This document shows positions 53,016 through 62,675 of a stretch of 64,000 nt of DNA, piece by piece (the stretch's first letter is position 1; each line of letters begins with the position of its first letter). Both the position numbers and the translations under genes were made by a program. The notes under the pieces are model-generated. The model saw nothing but the letters and a program-made list of their open reading frames with translations. It did not search any database and had not been told where the DNA came from. The stretch is from Bacteroidota bacterium (GTDB lineage Bacteria > Bacteroidota > Bacteroidia > Bacteroidales > JACABE01), in assembly GCA_026391675.1 (NCBI GenBank), contig JAPLDQ010000046.1, positions 1 to 64,000 on the forward strand. Direction: 5' to 3'.

Positions 53016-54825
53016 AGAATTTCCCTGCTAAAACAGCCGTTTTTTTATAGCTGTTAACATTACCTTTTACATCAAAAACTTCAATATAAATTATATAAAT
53101 TCCAATGAGGGCTTTTTGCATGTTTTCGTCCAGGCCATTCCATAAAAAGCCACCTTTGCATCCTAGTAACTCATTCTTAACCAAGGTTTTAATTAACCTG
53201 CCTTTACTATCATAAATAATAACATTAGCTGTATAACCCGGATCTGTAAACTGATAATTAATATTCAGTACATCATTAAATCCATCGTTATCAGGAGAAA
53301 ATATTTCAGGTGATATGGTTATTGGGTTTTCAAGATAAAGAAATGTATTATACTGTGAGTTTTTATAAGTTGGTGTACCAAAACCAACAGATTGAGCTGC
53401 AGAATGCCAGTTTTGAGGATCTTGTGTTGCTTTTTCAGAATTTATGCGTTCTAAAGCAACACCTTTAAAAGAAACCAATAATGGATACTGCATATTTTCG
53501 TTATAATCAAACCTGTCAATTATAGTAGAATCAGGACGTGCAACTACTACTGTACCCAAGTCATTGTTAAAAGATGGCATTGTTGCCATTTGATTAAAAT
53601 TGGCCGGCACTTCAGTATAATACTGTTGTTTTACTTTAGCAGGATCTTTTGTTAGTACCAGATATTCTCCTGTATACAATATTTTATTTGTTTCAGCAAT
53701 GAGATACATTGACTTAAGCTTATTGTTTAGCAAATCATAACTTGCAATCATCAGCTTTGTTAAATCAATATTTTTTTGTGAAAGGTTATAAATCTCGACA
53801 TAATCTTCACCGTTATCTTTAGGGTTAAACAAAACTTCATTGATAATAACATCATTTGGTTGAGCAGCGACAGGATAAGCAAAAGGTAATGTAACATCTT
53901 TAATTACATTCGCATTTAAATCAGCTATATTATTAATTGTGAGGTGATTTATACCTGTAACAGGAAAATTTTGTGCAAACTGCAAATGTATTAATGCATT
54001 ATTTGATAAATCTTTTATTGCTATAATGGGATTTCCTATTGAATTGTCAGCGAAATAATTGGAAGGATTTTGAGATGAAGTAGCATCAACTTCTTCAGAA
54101 AATATAACATCTAATGTATTCATTGTTTTAACAATTACGTCAATAACATGTGGCTTAATTGTATCCGGTATTATATTTCCAATATTTACATCATCAAAAT
54201 AATACATATTGTAGCGCGAAGCTGTTGAATACTGACAATAGAACCCAAAATAGTTTGTAGTTGTTATACTGTTTTCTATAAATGAATTTCCTTCTGAAGT
54301 ATAATTAGTCCCTCCATTTTTATCGCAATAAATATTCCAGATTCCATCTGCTTTACGACAGATTTTCAACCTTACTTTCAGCTCTGTAATAGAAGTAGCA
54401 AAAGATGTTAATCCTGTAAAAATTAAATTAGAAATACTTCCTTGTTTTTTAAAAAATTTTATTGAATCCTGATTACTTTGCCCAATCTCAATATAATAGG
54501 CACTGGAAGTATTAACAAGATCTGAATCGCCGGATACCAGATATATACGAACAAAGTTAGTAGAAGAGGGTGCAAACTTAAGGTCAACCAAAAAGCTCCA
54601 CTCAGTACTATCTATCATTGAATTAGAAGTACACAGGGATATTTTGCTCGAAGCCTGAAGTCCATTGCTGTGGAGCTGAGCATTTTCAACATTAAAATAG
54701 GCTGTATCACCAATCCATTCAGGATTATTGGTAAAATCACCATCATTAAAATTATCAACTACTTGTGAATATGAGTTGAAAGCAAAAAGTAGAAATAGCA
54801 GTAGTAGTAGAGGTAGTTTTTTCAT
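53014..54825 (-). CDS. Secreted lamin-tail-domain protein with gliding-type C-terminal domain
   Basis: A 603-residue protein, started at the ATG giving MKKLPLLLLLFLLFAFNSYSQ, a complete signal peptide; the longer frame adds 13 residues. Residues 25-220 form a jelly-roll-like domain ending DDVNIG; 225-325 an Ig-like Big-type domain (IKPHVIDVIVKTMNTLDVIFSE); 326-460 a lamin tail domain (VIINEVLFNPKDNGEDYVEIYN); and the last ~100 residues the gliding-motility-associated T9SS C-terminal domain (IFSPDNDGFNDVLNI, YDSKGRLIKTLV, LWNGLDENMQK, GIYIIYIEV). It should be exported through T9SS, possibly surface-attached. A nuclease partner is common for lamin-tail domains but none is fused here. Confidence 0.85.
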   Translation of the reverse strand: MKKLPLLLLLFLLFAFNSYSQVVDNFNDGDFTNNPEWIGDTAYFNVENAQLHSNGLQASSKISLCTSNSMIDSTEWSFLVDLKFAPSSTNFVRIYLVSGDSDLVNTSSAYYIEIGQSNQDSIKFFKKQGSISNLIFTGLTSFATSITELKVRLKICRKADGIWNIYCDKNGGTNYTSEGNSFIENSITTTNYFGFYCQYSTASRYNMYYFDDVNIGNIIPDTIKPHVIDVIVKTMNTLDVIFSEEVDATSSQNPSNYFADNSIGNPIIAIKDLSNNALIHLQFAQNFPVTGINHLTINNIADLNANVIKDVTLPFAYPVAAQPNDVIINEVLFNPKDNGEDYVEIYNLSQKNIDLTKLMIASYDLLNNKLKSMYLIAETNKILYTGEYLVLTKDPAKVKQQYYTEVPANFNQMATMPSFNNDLGTVVVARPDSTIIDRFDYNENMQYPLLVSFKGVALERINSEKATQDPQNWHSAAQSVGFGTPTYKNSQYNTFLYLENPITISPEIFSPDNDGFNDVLNINYQFTDPGYTANVIIYDSKGRLIKTLVKNELLGCKGGFLWNGLDENMQKALIGIYIIYIEVFDVKGNVNSYKKTAVLAGKF

Positions 54826-54914
54826 TTCATCAAATTTTATAAAAAGAACGTTAATAAAAAGCAAACCTACATATTTTTTTTAAATAAAATCCGTTACTTA
54901 ATAAATTTTTTTTG

Positions 54915-54922
54915 TAGGTTTG
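54915..54922 (+). promoter_or_regulatory. -7 box upstream of asd
   Basis: TAGGTTTG fits TAnnTTTG and ends 25 bases before the ATG. No TTTG is present at the -33 distance. Confidence 0.35.
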
Positions 54923-54947
54923 AAGTCGGTTTTATTAATATTAAAAA

Positions 54948-55940
54948 ATGAAAATTGCAATTGTAGGCGCTACAGGTTTAGTTGGAAATATTATGCTTAA
55001 AGTGCTTGAAGAAAGAGGATTCAGTGCTATTGATTTAATTGTTGTTGCCTCATCTGCTTCTGTTGGGAAAAAAATAAAATATTTCGAAAAAGAATATGAA
55101 GTCATTGCTGTTGAAGAAGCAATCAATAAAAAACCAGATATTGCCATATTCTCTGCAGGGTCAGAAACTTCTCTGAAATATGCACCAATTTTTGCTGAAA
55201 ATGGATGTTTTGTTATTGATAATTCATCTGCATGGCGTATGTATCCAAATGTTCCTTTAGTTGTGCCTGAAATTAATGCCAGCAGTATTACAAAAGAAAC
55301 AAAAATTATTGCCAACCCAAATTGTTCTACCATTCAGATGGTAATGGCATTGGCACCCTTACACAATGCTTATAAAATAAACAGGTTAGTAATTTCAACC
55401 TATCAATCGGTTACCGGGACAGGTGTTAAAGCTGTTAAACAGTTAGAAAATGAAATAAAAGGTATTAATACTGAAATGGCTTATCCATATCCAATCCATA
55501 AAAATTTATTTCCTCATGGAGGAAGCTTTTTATCAAACGGATATACATCAGAAGAACAAAAACTTGTTGATGAGACACGTAAAATATTATCGGATAACAG
55601 CTTACGTATAACATCCACGGTTGTAAGAGTTCCTGTTACAGGAGGGCATTCAATTGCAGTAAATATTGAATTTGAAAATGATTTTACAATTGATAATGTC
55701 AGAAAACTACTTTCAGAAATGCATGGTATTATTGTTTTGGATGATGTTGCAAATAATAGCTATCCTATGCCTTTGATATCTGAAGGTAAAGATGAAGTTT
55801 TTGTCGGGAGAATCCGCAGAGATGAATCAAATCCAAAATCATTGAATATATGGATTGTTGCTGATAATTTACGCAAAGGTGCTGCAACCAATGCAGTACA
55901 AATTGCTCAGTATTTGATTGAAAAAGCTTTTGTAAAATAA
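54948..55940 (+). CDS. asd: Aspartate-semialdehyde dehydrogenase
   Basis: A 330-residue enzyme. The NADP fold starts MKIAIVGATGLVGNIMLKVL, the catalytic Cys126 is in IIANPNCSTIQM, and FPHGGSFLSNGYTSEE and VRVPVTGGHSIAVNIEF carry the substrate arginine and the acid-base histidine. It reduces aspartyl phosphate to the semialdehyde, feeding lysine, diaminopimelate, threonine and methionine synthesis. Transcribed alone, divergent from the lamin-tail gene and convergent with the SnoaL-like gene after 12 bases. Confidence 0.95.
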   Translation: MKIAIVGATGLVGNIMLKVLEERGFSAIDLIVVASSASVGKKIKYFEKEYEVIAVEEAINKKPDIAIFSAGSETSLKYAPIFAENGCFVIDNSSAWRMYPNVPLVVPEINASSITKETKIIANPNCSTIQMVMALAPLHNAYKINRLVISTYQSVTGTGVKAVKQLENEIKGINTEMAYPYPIHKNLFPHGGSFLSNGYTSEEQKLVDETRKILSDNSLRITSTVVRVPVTGGHSIAVNIEFENDFTIDNVRKLLSEMHGIIVLDDVANNSYPMPLISEGKDEVFVGRIRRDESNPKSLNIWIVADNLRKGAATNAVQIAQYLIEKAFVK

Positions 55941-55952
55941 AAGGAAGCTGGT

Positions 55953-56411
55953 CTAATCCCAGACATATTTCCAACTTCCATCTGACTGTTTTTTCCAAAC
56001 AGTATGGAAAATTCCTTTATAAATATTTGCTTTGTTACTTAATGAATCTATAATTATCCATTCATATTTACCATACGTATAGCCTAATTTCCCGTCATCA
56101 GAAACATCAATAAAATCAGGTTTCCAGCTAACAGATGCATTTATATATCTGGATTGCTGGTAGAAGCTTTTGATTCCTTCTTTCCCTTTAATTAAACTAT
56201 CATTTCCTCTGATAATTACTGCATTATCATCAGCAAAAGCAACAAATGCATCAGCAATTCCATTTTTTTTAACAGCAGTTTCAAATGATTTTTCTGTAAC
56301 TGCAATTTCATCTTTTAATGCTGTTTTACTTTTTTTTGTATTAATTGAATTACATGAAATAAAAATAAAAACAATTAATGAATATAACAAAATGAAATTC
56401 AGCCGTTTCAT
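55953..56411 (-). CDS. SnoaL/DUF4440-like lipoprotein
   Basis: A 152-residue protein with a lipobox signal (SLIVFIFISC, Cys20). The rest fits an NTF2-like cone: a first helix with KSFETAVKKNGIADAFVAFADDNAVIIRG, then GKEGIKSFYQQ, WKPDFIDVSDDGKLGYTYGKYEW and GIFHTVWKKQSDGSWKYVWD. This is the DUF4440/SnoaL pattern; no enzyme role can be assigned. It follows the GH16 gene by 24 bases and is the last gene of the folK-led set. Periplasmic, probably outer-membrane bound. Confidence 0.8.
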   Translation of the reverse strand: MKRLNFILLYSLIVFIFISCNSINTKKSKTALKDEIAVTEKSFETAVKKNGIADAFVAFADDNAVIIRGNDSLIKGKEGIKSFYQQSRYINASVSWKPDFIDVSDDGKLGYTYGKYEWIIIDSLSNKANIYKGIFHTVWKKQSDGSWKYVWD

Positions 56412-56435
56412 AAATCCAGTTTTAATATTTATTAC

Positions 56436-57809
56436 TTATTCCTTTACAAATTTTAAAGTTCGTTTTTGTTTGTCAGTTGAAATTGAAATATAATATATCC
56501 CCTGTTGCAATGATGAAACATCAATTTTCTGTTGTAAATTTGTTTTTTTATGAAGGTATTTTAAACCTTTAGCATCAAAAATATCAATGAATACGATACT
56601 TTCATCTTTACTGATAAATTTAATCTCTAAGAAATCTTTAACCGGATTGGGATAAATATTTAATCCGTTAGTTTTAATATTTTCTTTAATACTGGTTGCA
56701 TCAGGAACTCTAACCAATAAATTAAAAACAGGGCTATTATCTATTCCATCATTTACTTTTACCTGGACATACAAAGTATCTTCATAATTATACAAGGGAG
56801 TTATTACATTTCCGTTCAAGGAATAATTATTACCTGGGAGAACTATTACTTTGAATCCGGCAGGATAAACATGATAAAAATCTGCTACTTTAAGCATTGA
56901 CGGTATAATAGCAAGAGTAGAGTTAAAAGACATACTAACCGGTATCTGTCCTGTAATTAATGGTGGAGGAACTGTATCATCGCTATAAGCCCTAACATAA
57001 TCGATATTAAAATAGGATGGAAAAATTGTTGTTGAATCCGGACTTCCATCCATAGGACCAACAGCCAAAGTGTAAATTAAATTCATTTTAACATCAGGTA
57101 TATGCCGTGATCTTACTAATCTTGTATAAAAATCTTCAATAACCTCATTTGTATCAACATACCATTTGAGTTCATTCTTTTTCCATTTAACTCCAAAAGT
57201 GTAATACTTATCAGAATAATTGGTATCAACACTGTATTTACTATAAACACTTTGTTTTGAATTGGTTATAGAATCAGGGGTTTTCCAGTGTAATGTCATT
57301 AAAGCATTATTGGTTGTACTACCTAAGATTTCAAAAACATCAATTTCACAATTATTTAAACCATATAACCAAAAAGCTGAATTAAAACTTTTGCCTTTAG
57401 GTACTTTAACTTTAGTTTCAAAATAGCCATATTTGAAATCACGGTTTGAATAAATCATTCCTGATGTATAATCGAAATGCTTGTAATATGGTGTATAATT
57501 ACCCAAACTATCCCAATTCATAACAAAGCCGGTTAATGTATCATCATCAACTTTTATATTAAAGTGACTCCCATCAAAATATAAATTTTGTCCATTAGTA
57601 TAATATTGCTGACCGCCAACCCAACGCCCCCAGGGATAACTGTTACTCCATTTCTGTGGATTTAAGCCTAAGGAATCAAATTCATCATAAAAAACAAGTC
57701 TCCAATTTGTTTTATAGGCCTTATGTGTTGCTGAATTCTGAGTATGACCCTTATGTGTTGCAACTAAAAGTAGCAAACCGATGATTATTAATTTGTAAAA
57801 TGTCTTCAT
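56436..57809 (-). CDS. Family 16 glycoside hydrolase with T9SS sorting domain
   Basis: A 457-residue secreted enzyme (signal ends near HTQ). The GH16 catalytic domain (about 35-280) starts WRLVFYDEFDSLGLNPQKWS and contains the active site EIDVFE (nucleophile Glu155, Asp157, acid-base Glu160). SYPWGRWVGGQQYYT lines the glycan cleft, as in laminarinase- and beta-glucanase-type enzymes. Residues 285-375 form a cadherin-like linker, and the last ~75 (LNIYPNPVKDFLEIKF onward) a type A T9SS sorting domain. It should hydrolyse a beta-1,3- or mixed-linked glucan, galactan or carrageenan at the surface; the exact polymer is not readable. It is 9 bases downstream of the nucleoside kinase gene. Confidence 0.92.
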   Translation of the reverse strand: MKTFYKLIIIGLLLLVATHKGHTQNSATHKAYKTNWRLVFYDEFDSLGLNPQKWSNSYPWGRWVGGQQYYTNGQNLYFDGSHFNIKVDDDTLTGFVMNWDSLGNYTPYYKHFDYTSGMIYSNRDFKYGYFETKVKVPKGKSFNSAFWLYGLNNCEIDVFEILGSTTNNALMTLHWKTPDSITNSKQSVYSKYSVDTNYSDKYYTFGVKWKKNELKWYVDTNEVIEDFYTRLVRSRHIPDVKMNLIYTLAVGPMDGSPDSTTIFPSYFNIDYVRAYSDDTVPPPLITGQIPVSMSFNSTLAIIPSMLKVADFYHVYPAGFKVIVLPGNNYSLNGNVITPLYNYEDTLYVQVKVNDGIDNSPVFNLLVRVPDATSIKENIKTNGLNIYPNPVKDFLEIKFISKDESIVFIDIFDAKGLKYLHKKTNLQQKIDVSSLQQGIYYISISTDKQKRTLKFVKE

Positions 57810-57818
57810 TGTATATTT

Positions 57819-58454
57819 TTATAAACTAATCCGATGAATTCCTTTTGTATATTCTTTAAAAATTATATCCAATAATGTTTGATAATCATTTGACTTATTC
57901 ACAAAGTCCAGATTATTAATATCAATTATAAGTATTCTGGTTTCAGGAAGATGTTTTATATATTCAAAATACCCTGACTGAATTTTTTCTAAATATTCTG
58001 CTTTAATATCCTGTTCATAAGAACGGCCGCGATGCTTAATATTACTTTTCAGTCTGTCAATATTAACATAAAGATAAACTAAAAGTTCAGGTTTAGGTAA
58101 AGTTGGATTTATTATATTAAAAAGTTTGGAATATAATGTGTATTCATCATCCGGCAAATTCTTCTGGGCAAAAATCAATGATTTATCAATAAAGTAATCA
58201 GCAACCACAAAGTTTTTAAACAAATCCTGTGTAATTAATTGATTTTTAATTTGTTGATACCTTTCAGCCAGAAAAGAAAGTTCAAGTGGAAATGCATATT
58301 TTTCAGGTTCCTTATAAAATTTGGGTAAGAAAGAGTTTTCTTCAAATTGTTCCAGTATAAGTTTAGCATTAAATTGTTCAGCAATCATTGTTGCAAGAGA
58401 TGTTTTTCCCGCGCCAATATTTCCTTCAATTACGATATAGTTATAATGAGTCAT
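57819..58454 (-). CDS. Deoxynucleoside kinase
   Basis: A 211-residue kinase with the P-loop IEGNIGAGKTSLA (about 10-22), LERYQQ-type helix as AERYQQIKNQ, DYFIDKSLIFAQKNL (the D-R/K-S substrate motif) and the lid region GRSYEQDIKAEYLEKI. It phosphorylates deoxynucleosides, probably purine or cytidine, in salvage. It is 1 base after folK, an arrangement common in this phylum. Substrate preference cannot be read. Confidence 0.88.
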   Translation of the reverse strand: MTHYNYIVIEGNIGAGKTSLATMIAEQFNAKLILEQFEENSFLPKFYKEPEKYAFPLELSFLAERYQQIKNQLITQDLFKNFVVADYFIDKSLIFAQKNLPDDEYTLYSKLFNIINPTLPKPELLVYLYVNIDRLKSNIKHRGRSYEQDIKAEYLEKIQSGYFEYIKHLPETRILIIDINNLDFVNKSNDYQTLLDIIFKEYTKGIHRISL

Positions 58455-58455
58455 A

Positions 58456-58947
58456 TTAGTTTTTTTGTTTCGTAACCATTAATGGATCATTACATTCACT
58501 TAACAATTCCTTTATTGTTTTATTTAAAACAGGATGTTTTATTTCTGAAGCAATTTCGCTGAGTGGTAATAAAGTAAATCTTCTTTCCTGCATTAATGGG
58601 TGTGGTATTTTTAAATCTTGTTGATAAATGATTTCATCATTAAAAAACAAAATATCAATATCAATCTCACGTGAGTTATAATTATCGGTGTTTTTGCGAA
58701 CCCTTCCCAGTAATAACTCAATATTGAGTAAATTTTGCAATAAATCATCGGCCTCCATAGCAGTATCAATAAGAATTACCTGATTTATAAACTTATTTTC
58801 TGTATTAAATCCCCATGCTTCAGTTTCATATAAAGATGAAGTTTTCAGAACTTTCCCGCAGGATGAATGAATATAAGCTATAGCATTAGCAATATTAGCG
58901 AATCTATCTCCTAAATTACTCCCCAATAATAAATAAGCTAAATTCAT
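58456..58947 (-). CDS. folK: HPPK, 6-hydroxymethyl-dihydropterin pyrophosphokinase
   Basis: A 163-residue enzyme with YLLLGSNLGDRFANIANA at the start, SSLYETEAWGF, and the HPPK signature region SREIDIDILFFNDEII followed by IPHPLMQERRFTLLPL. It transfers pyrophosphate from ATP to the pterin, one step before dihydropteroate synthase in folate synthesis. First gene of a run with the nucleoside kinase, GH16 and SnoaL-like genes; the upstream region carries a heptamer repeat. Confidence 0.94.
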   Translation of the reverse strand: MNLAYLLLGSNLGDRFANIANAIAYIHSSCGKVLKTSSLYETEAWGFNTENKFINQVILIDTAMEADDLLQNLLNIELLLGRVRKNTDNYNSREIDIDILFFNDEIIYQQDLKIPHPLMQERRFTLLPLSEIASEIKHPVLNKTIKELLSECNDPLMVTKQKN

Positions 58948-58971
58948 TTCTATGATGTAAAATTAATGGGG

Positions 58972-58999
58972 TAAAATTAAAAATTAAAAATTAAAAATG
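58972..58999. repeat. Heptamer tandem repeat (AAAAATT)
   Basis: TAAAATT, AAAAATT twice and AAAAATG follow one another just upstream of folK. The low complexity makes this array less striking than the others. Confidence 0.5.
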
Positions 59000-59074
59000 C
59001 TGTAATAATAAAACAAACTTTAAAAGTTTTTTATCTAATGTCATCGGCTATTTCTTTACTTTTGTCGAATAAAT

Positions 59075-59106
59075 TTTGTTTTTGCCAGTCATATATCGTA
59101 AACTTG
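59075..59106 (+). promoter_or_regulatory. Promoter candidate for sppA
   Basis: TTTG (59075-59078), 20 bases, then TAAACTTG (59099-59106), one mismatch from TAnnTTTG. It ends 32 bases before the ATG. Confidence 0.5.
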
Positions 59107-59138
59107 CATAAAATTATTAACTTATAAAACTAAACATA

Positions 59139-60911
59139 ATGAAACAGTTTTTTAAATTCATGTTCGCCTCTATGTTAGGAACATTTTTAATGTTATTATT
59201 GGGATTTTTCCTGATGATTGGCATATTAGCATCTATCATATCTTTATCCGGTAAAGAAGAGGTAAAAATATCCGATAAATCGGTTCTTCATATCACACTT
59301 GAAGGAATTATATCTGACAGGTCCAGTAATAATCCATTTGAAGCATTTGATTTTAACACCATGAAAAGCAATAAAGAACTTGGGTTAAATGATATTCTTT
59401 CAAATTTAAAGAAAGCAAAAACCGACCCTAATATTAAGGGTATTTTTCTGGAATTAAGTACAATTCCAACAGGTATTTCATTGTTGGATGAAATTCGGAA
59501 TGCACTGATTGATTTTAAAAAATCCGGAAAATTTATCATTGCTTATAGCGAAATGTTTACTCAAAAATCATATTATCTGGCCTCAATAGCAGATAAAGTT
59601 TATTTAAACAAAGAAGGAAGTATTGATTTCCATGGTTTATCTGCTGAAATAATGTTCTTTAAAGGATTATTACAAAAATTGGATATAGATATGCAGATTA
59701 TCCGTCATGGGAAATTTAAAAGTGCTGTTGAACCATTTATGCTGGATAAAATGAGTGATCCGAACCGTTTACAAACACGGATGTTGATTAATGGTTTATG
59801 GATGCATATAATACAAGGAATTTCAGATTCAAGAAAAATTAGCATAGCTGAATTACAAAATATAGCTGATAATTTATTGGTCCAGAATGCTGATGATGCA
59901 GTTAAATACAAACTTGTAGATGAATTGGTATATAAAGACCAAATTATTGATATACTTAGAAAAAAATTAAATATTACGAACACTAAAGATATTGATTACA
60001 TATCTTTATCTAAATATAACAATGTAAATGATAAAACTATAAAGAAAATCTCAAAAAATAAAATTGCAGTTATTTATGCAGTCGGTTCTATTGTAAGTGG
60101 AGATGGTGATAAGGAAAATATTGGAAGTGAAAAAATTTCTGAAGCTATACGTGAAGCAAGAACAAATGAATCTGTTAAAGCAATAGTATTAAGGGTAAAT
60201 TCACCTGGTGGAAGTGCTTTAGCATCTGAAATAATCTGGAGAGAAATTGATTTAGCTAAAAGAACAAAGCCAGTAGTCGTTTCAATGGGTGATTATGCTG
60301 CCTCAGGTGGTTATTACATTGCCTGTGCAGCCAATAAGATTATTGCCAGTCCTACTACTATAACTGGCTCTATCGGTGTATTCGGATTAATTCCTAATAT
60401 GCAAAAATTGTTTAACAATAAATTAGGAATTACATTTGATACAGTATTAACCAATAAAAATGCTGCAACAATAACAGGAAACAGGCCATTAAATAATGCT
60501 CAGGAAAAATTAATCCAAAACCAGATTGAACGTATTTACGGGGTCTTCATTTCACATGTTGCTGAAGGAAGAAAAATGACTGTAGCGCAAATTGATAGTA
60601 TTGGACAAGGCCGGGTATGGAGTGGTCTGGATGCTAAAAGAATAGGATTAGTTGATGATTTCGGAGGTTTGGATAAAGCAGTCGAAGAAGCTTCAAAATT
60701 AGCTAAACTATCTGATTACAAAATCGTTGAATATCCAAGGCAAAAAGAATTTTTTGAAGAAATAAAAGATATTTTTTCAGGAAAAGATGCTACAACAAAG
60801 ATTCTGGAAAAAGAACTCGGAGAAAATATTGTTTATTATAAGACTTTAAAATCAGTTTCTGAAATAAAGGGTATTCAGACAAGGTTACCATTTGTTATTA
60901 GTATAAATTAA
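59139..60911 (+). CDS. sppA: Signal peptide peptidase SppA, long type
   Basis: A 590-residue inner-membrane protease of the 67-kDa class with a duplicated fold. One N-terminal membrane helix (about 8-35) is followed by the first half, which carries the presumed general-base Lys194 in GKFKSAVEPF. The second half holds the nucleophile Ser389 in GDYAASGGYYIAC, and TTITGSIGVFG. This Lys/Ser arrangement across two halves is that of E. coli SppA. It digests cleaved signal peptides in the membrane. Transcribed alone, with a strong terminator downstream. Confidence 0.93.
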   Translation: MKQFFKFMFASMLGTFLMLLLGFFLMIGILASIISLSGKEEVKISDKSVLHITLEGIISDRSSNNPFEAFDFNTMKSNKELGLNDILSNLKKAKTDPNIKGIFLELSTIPTGISLLDEIRNALIDFKKSGKFIIAYSEMFTQKSYYLASIADKVYLNKEGSIDFHGLSAEIMFFKGLLQKLDIDMQIIRHGKFKSAVEPFMLDKMSDPNRLQTRMLINGLWMHIIQGISDSRKISIAELQNIADNLLVQNADDAVKYKLVDELVYKDQIIDILRKKLNITNTKDIDYISLSKYNNVNDKTIKKISKNKIAVIYAVGSIVSGDGDKENIGSEKISEAIREARTNESVKAIVLRVNSPGGSALASEIIWREIDLAKRTKPVVVSMGDYAASGGYYIACAANKIIASPTTITGSIGVFGLIPNMQKLFNNKLGITFDTVLTNKNAATITGNRPLNNAQEKLIQNQIERIYGVFISHVAEGRKMTVAQIDSIGQGRVWSGLDAKRIGLVDDFGGLDKAVEEASKLAKLSDYKIVEYPRQKEFFEEIKDIFSGKDATTKILEKELGENIVYYKTLKSVSEIKGIQTRLPFVISIN

Positions 60912-60933
60912 TGTTAATATTAAAAAATAAAAG

Positions 60934-60963
60934 AAGGGGTTTTAAATTAAAACCCTTTTTTTT
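60934..60963 (+). terminator. Terminator of sppA
   Basis: GGGTTTTAA, one base, TTAAAACCC, extended by A-T pairs on both sides, then a run of eight T. A textbook intrinsic terminator, readable in both directions. Confidence 0.8.
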
Positions 60964-61017
60964 ATCTGAATTATCAACTATATTAAGAAATTAACAATGA
61001 AACAAAAATATTAAATA

Positions 61018-61051
61018 TTTGTTAAAATAGATTTTTTAATACTTATCTTTG
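61018..61051 (+). promoter_or_regulatory. Promoter of the first OmpA/TSP3 gene
   Basis: TTTG (61018-61021), 22 bases, then TATCTTTG (61044-61051). The -7 box and the following GCAT are identical before the paralogous gene downstream. Confidence 0.5.
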
Positions 61052-61086
61052 CATATATATAAAATATTAACTAAAAAATATTAAAT

Positions 61087-62613
61087 ATGAAGAAATTAGT
61101 AATTTTTATGCTATTTATTAATATTATAATAATAGCAAATGGGCAAAATGCTGACAGCAAATGGTCTATTGGATTATCAGCTGGCAGAACCGATTATACA
61201 GGTGATTTGGGCAATGCTCTTGTTGACCAGAATGGTCAGGAATTTCAGGGATTTGGCGCTTTATCAATCGGTTTTTTTTTAAATAATTCGTTTGATTTAA
61301 ATTTACGCGGCAGTTATGGAAACTATGGTTTTAAGAAAAATGCTGATTCTAAGTTTCAGTCTACAAAATTTGATGGTCAATTATTGATTCTTTATAAATT
61401 ATGCAATGGATACCTATTTAAAACCAATCCTTTTATTGATCCTTATCTTGCCGGTGGAGTCGGAATAGCTAATTTTGATTCCAAATCAGGTAATTACACC
61501 TATAATTATAGTATCTCTAACAATACTAATATTTCAGGTCTTCCTCTTAAAGATAAAGGGACAGATGTTATTTTTACTATTGGTGCCGGCATAAAATTTA
61601 ACTTTACCAGTGATTTTGCCTTACAATTCCAATCATTATTTAGCCTTACAACTGGTGACAAAAGGGATTTTTATGTTGATAATTCTAATGATGCATATTT
61701 TTCCCATTCTGTAGGTATTGTATTTAGCTTTGGAAAACCTAAAGATACAGATAATGATGGCATTCCGGATAAACTGGATAAATGTCCGAATACTCCTGTA
61801 AATGTTAAAGTTGATGCTAACGGCTGTCCTGTAGATTCGGACAATGACGGCATAGCTGATTATCTCGATAAATGTCCAAATATTAAAGGTTTAACTGCCT
61901 TCAATGGTTGTCCTGATACCGATGGTGATGGAGTAGAAGATGCTTTGGATAAATGTCCGAATACTCCAGCAAATATAAAAGTTGATGCAACTGGTTGTCC
62001 AATTGATTCTGATGGTGACGGAATTCCTGATTTTCAGGATAAATGTCCAAATGTTAAAGGATTAGCTGCTTTCCAGGGTTGTCCGGATACTGATGGTGAT
62101 GGAATTCAGGATTCTGAAGACAGATGCCCGAATGAAAAAGGTGACAAAGCATTAAAAGGTTGTCCTGACAGAGATAAAGACGGTGTTGCTGATATTGATG
62201 ATAGGTGCCCGGATGTTCCCGGAATAAAAGAAAACAAAGGATGCCCTGAAGTAAAAACTGAAGTAAAAGAAGTATTCAAAAAAGCGCTTCAGGGGATACA
62301 ATTTGCAACTGGAAAAGATGTTATTTTAAAACCATCTTACCCAATTTTAGATCAGGTTGCAAAAATTATGAAAGATAACCCATCTTATAAACTAATTATT
62401 AACGGACATACTGATAATGTTGGTAAAGCTGATAAAAATAGAGAATTATCCGAAAAACGTGCAGCTTCTGTTAAAAAATATTTATTGGATAAAGGTGTTG
62501 ATGATTCAAGAATGAAAGCTGCCGGATTTGGGGATACCATGCCGGTTGCAGACAATAAAACCAAAGAAGGTCAAAAGCAAAACAGACGTGTTGAGTTTGT
62601 GGTCGAATTCTGA
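61087..62613 (+). CDS. OmpA-family outer-membrane protein with thrombospondin type 3 repeats
   Basis: A 508-residue protein (signal ends near ANGQ). Residues 20-218 form an eight-strand-like barrel opening WSIGLSAGRTDYTGDLGNAL; residues 219-395 hold about seven TSP3 repeats with D-x-D-x-D-G-x-x-D and KCPNTP motifs that bind calcium; the last ~110 residues are the peptidoglycan-binding OmpA domain (GIQFATGKDVILKPSYPIL, INGHTDNVGKADKNRELSEKRA, NRRVEFVVEF). It joins the outer membrane to the cell wall through a rigid calcium-stabilised stalk. The next gene is a close paralogue with the same promoter layout. Confidence 0.93.
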   Translation: MKKLVIFMLFINIIIIANGQNADSKWSIGLSAGRTDYTGDLGNALVDQNGQEFQGFGALSIGFFLNNSFDLNLRGSYGNYGFKKNADSKFQSTKFDGQLLILYKLCNGYLFKTNPFIDPYLAGGVGIANFDSKSGNYTYNYSISNNTNISGLPLKDKGTDVIFTIGAGIKFNFTSDFALQFQSLFSLTTGDKRDFYVDNSNDAYFSHSVGIVFSFGKPKDTDNDGIPDKLDKCPNTPVNVKVDANGCPVDSDNDGIADYLDKCPNIKGLTAFNGCPDTDGDGVEDALDKCPNTPANIKVDATGCPIDSDGDGIPDFQDKCPNVKGLAAFQGCPDTDGDGIQDSEDRCPNEKGDKALKGCPDRDKDGVADIDDRCPDVPGIKENKGCPEVKTEVKEVFKKALQGIQFATGKDVILKPSYPILDQVAKIMKDNPSYKLIINGHTDNVGKADKNRELSEKRAASVKKYLLDKGVDDSRMKAAGFGDTMPVADNKTKEGQKQNRRVEFVVEF

Positions 62614-62675
62614 TAAATTCAGCATAATAATTACATAAAAAAAATTACTCGTTGTAATGACTATGAAATTAAATC

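Noticed and set aside
61740-62240. Repeated DNA within the OmpA/TSP3 gene considered as a separate repeat element
   Set aside because: It is explained by the calcium-binding TSP3 protein repeats.
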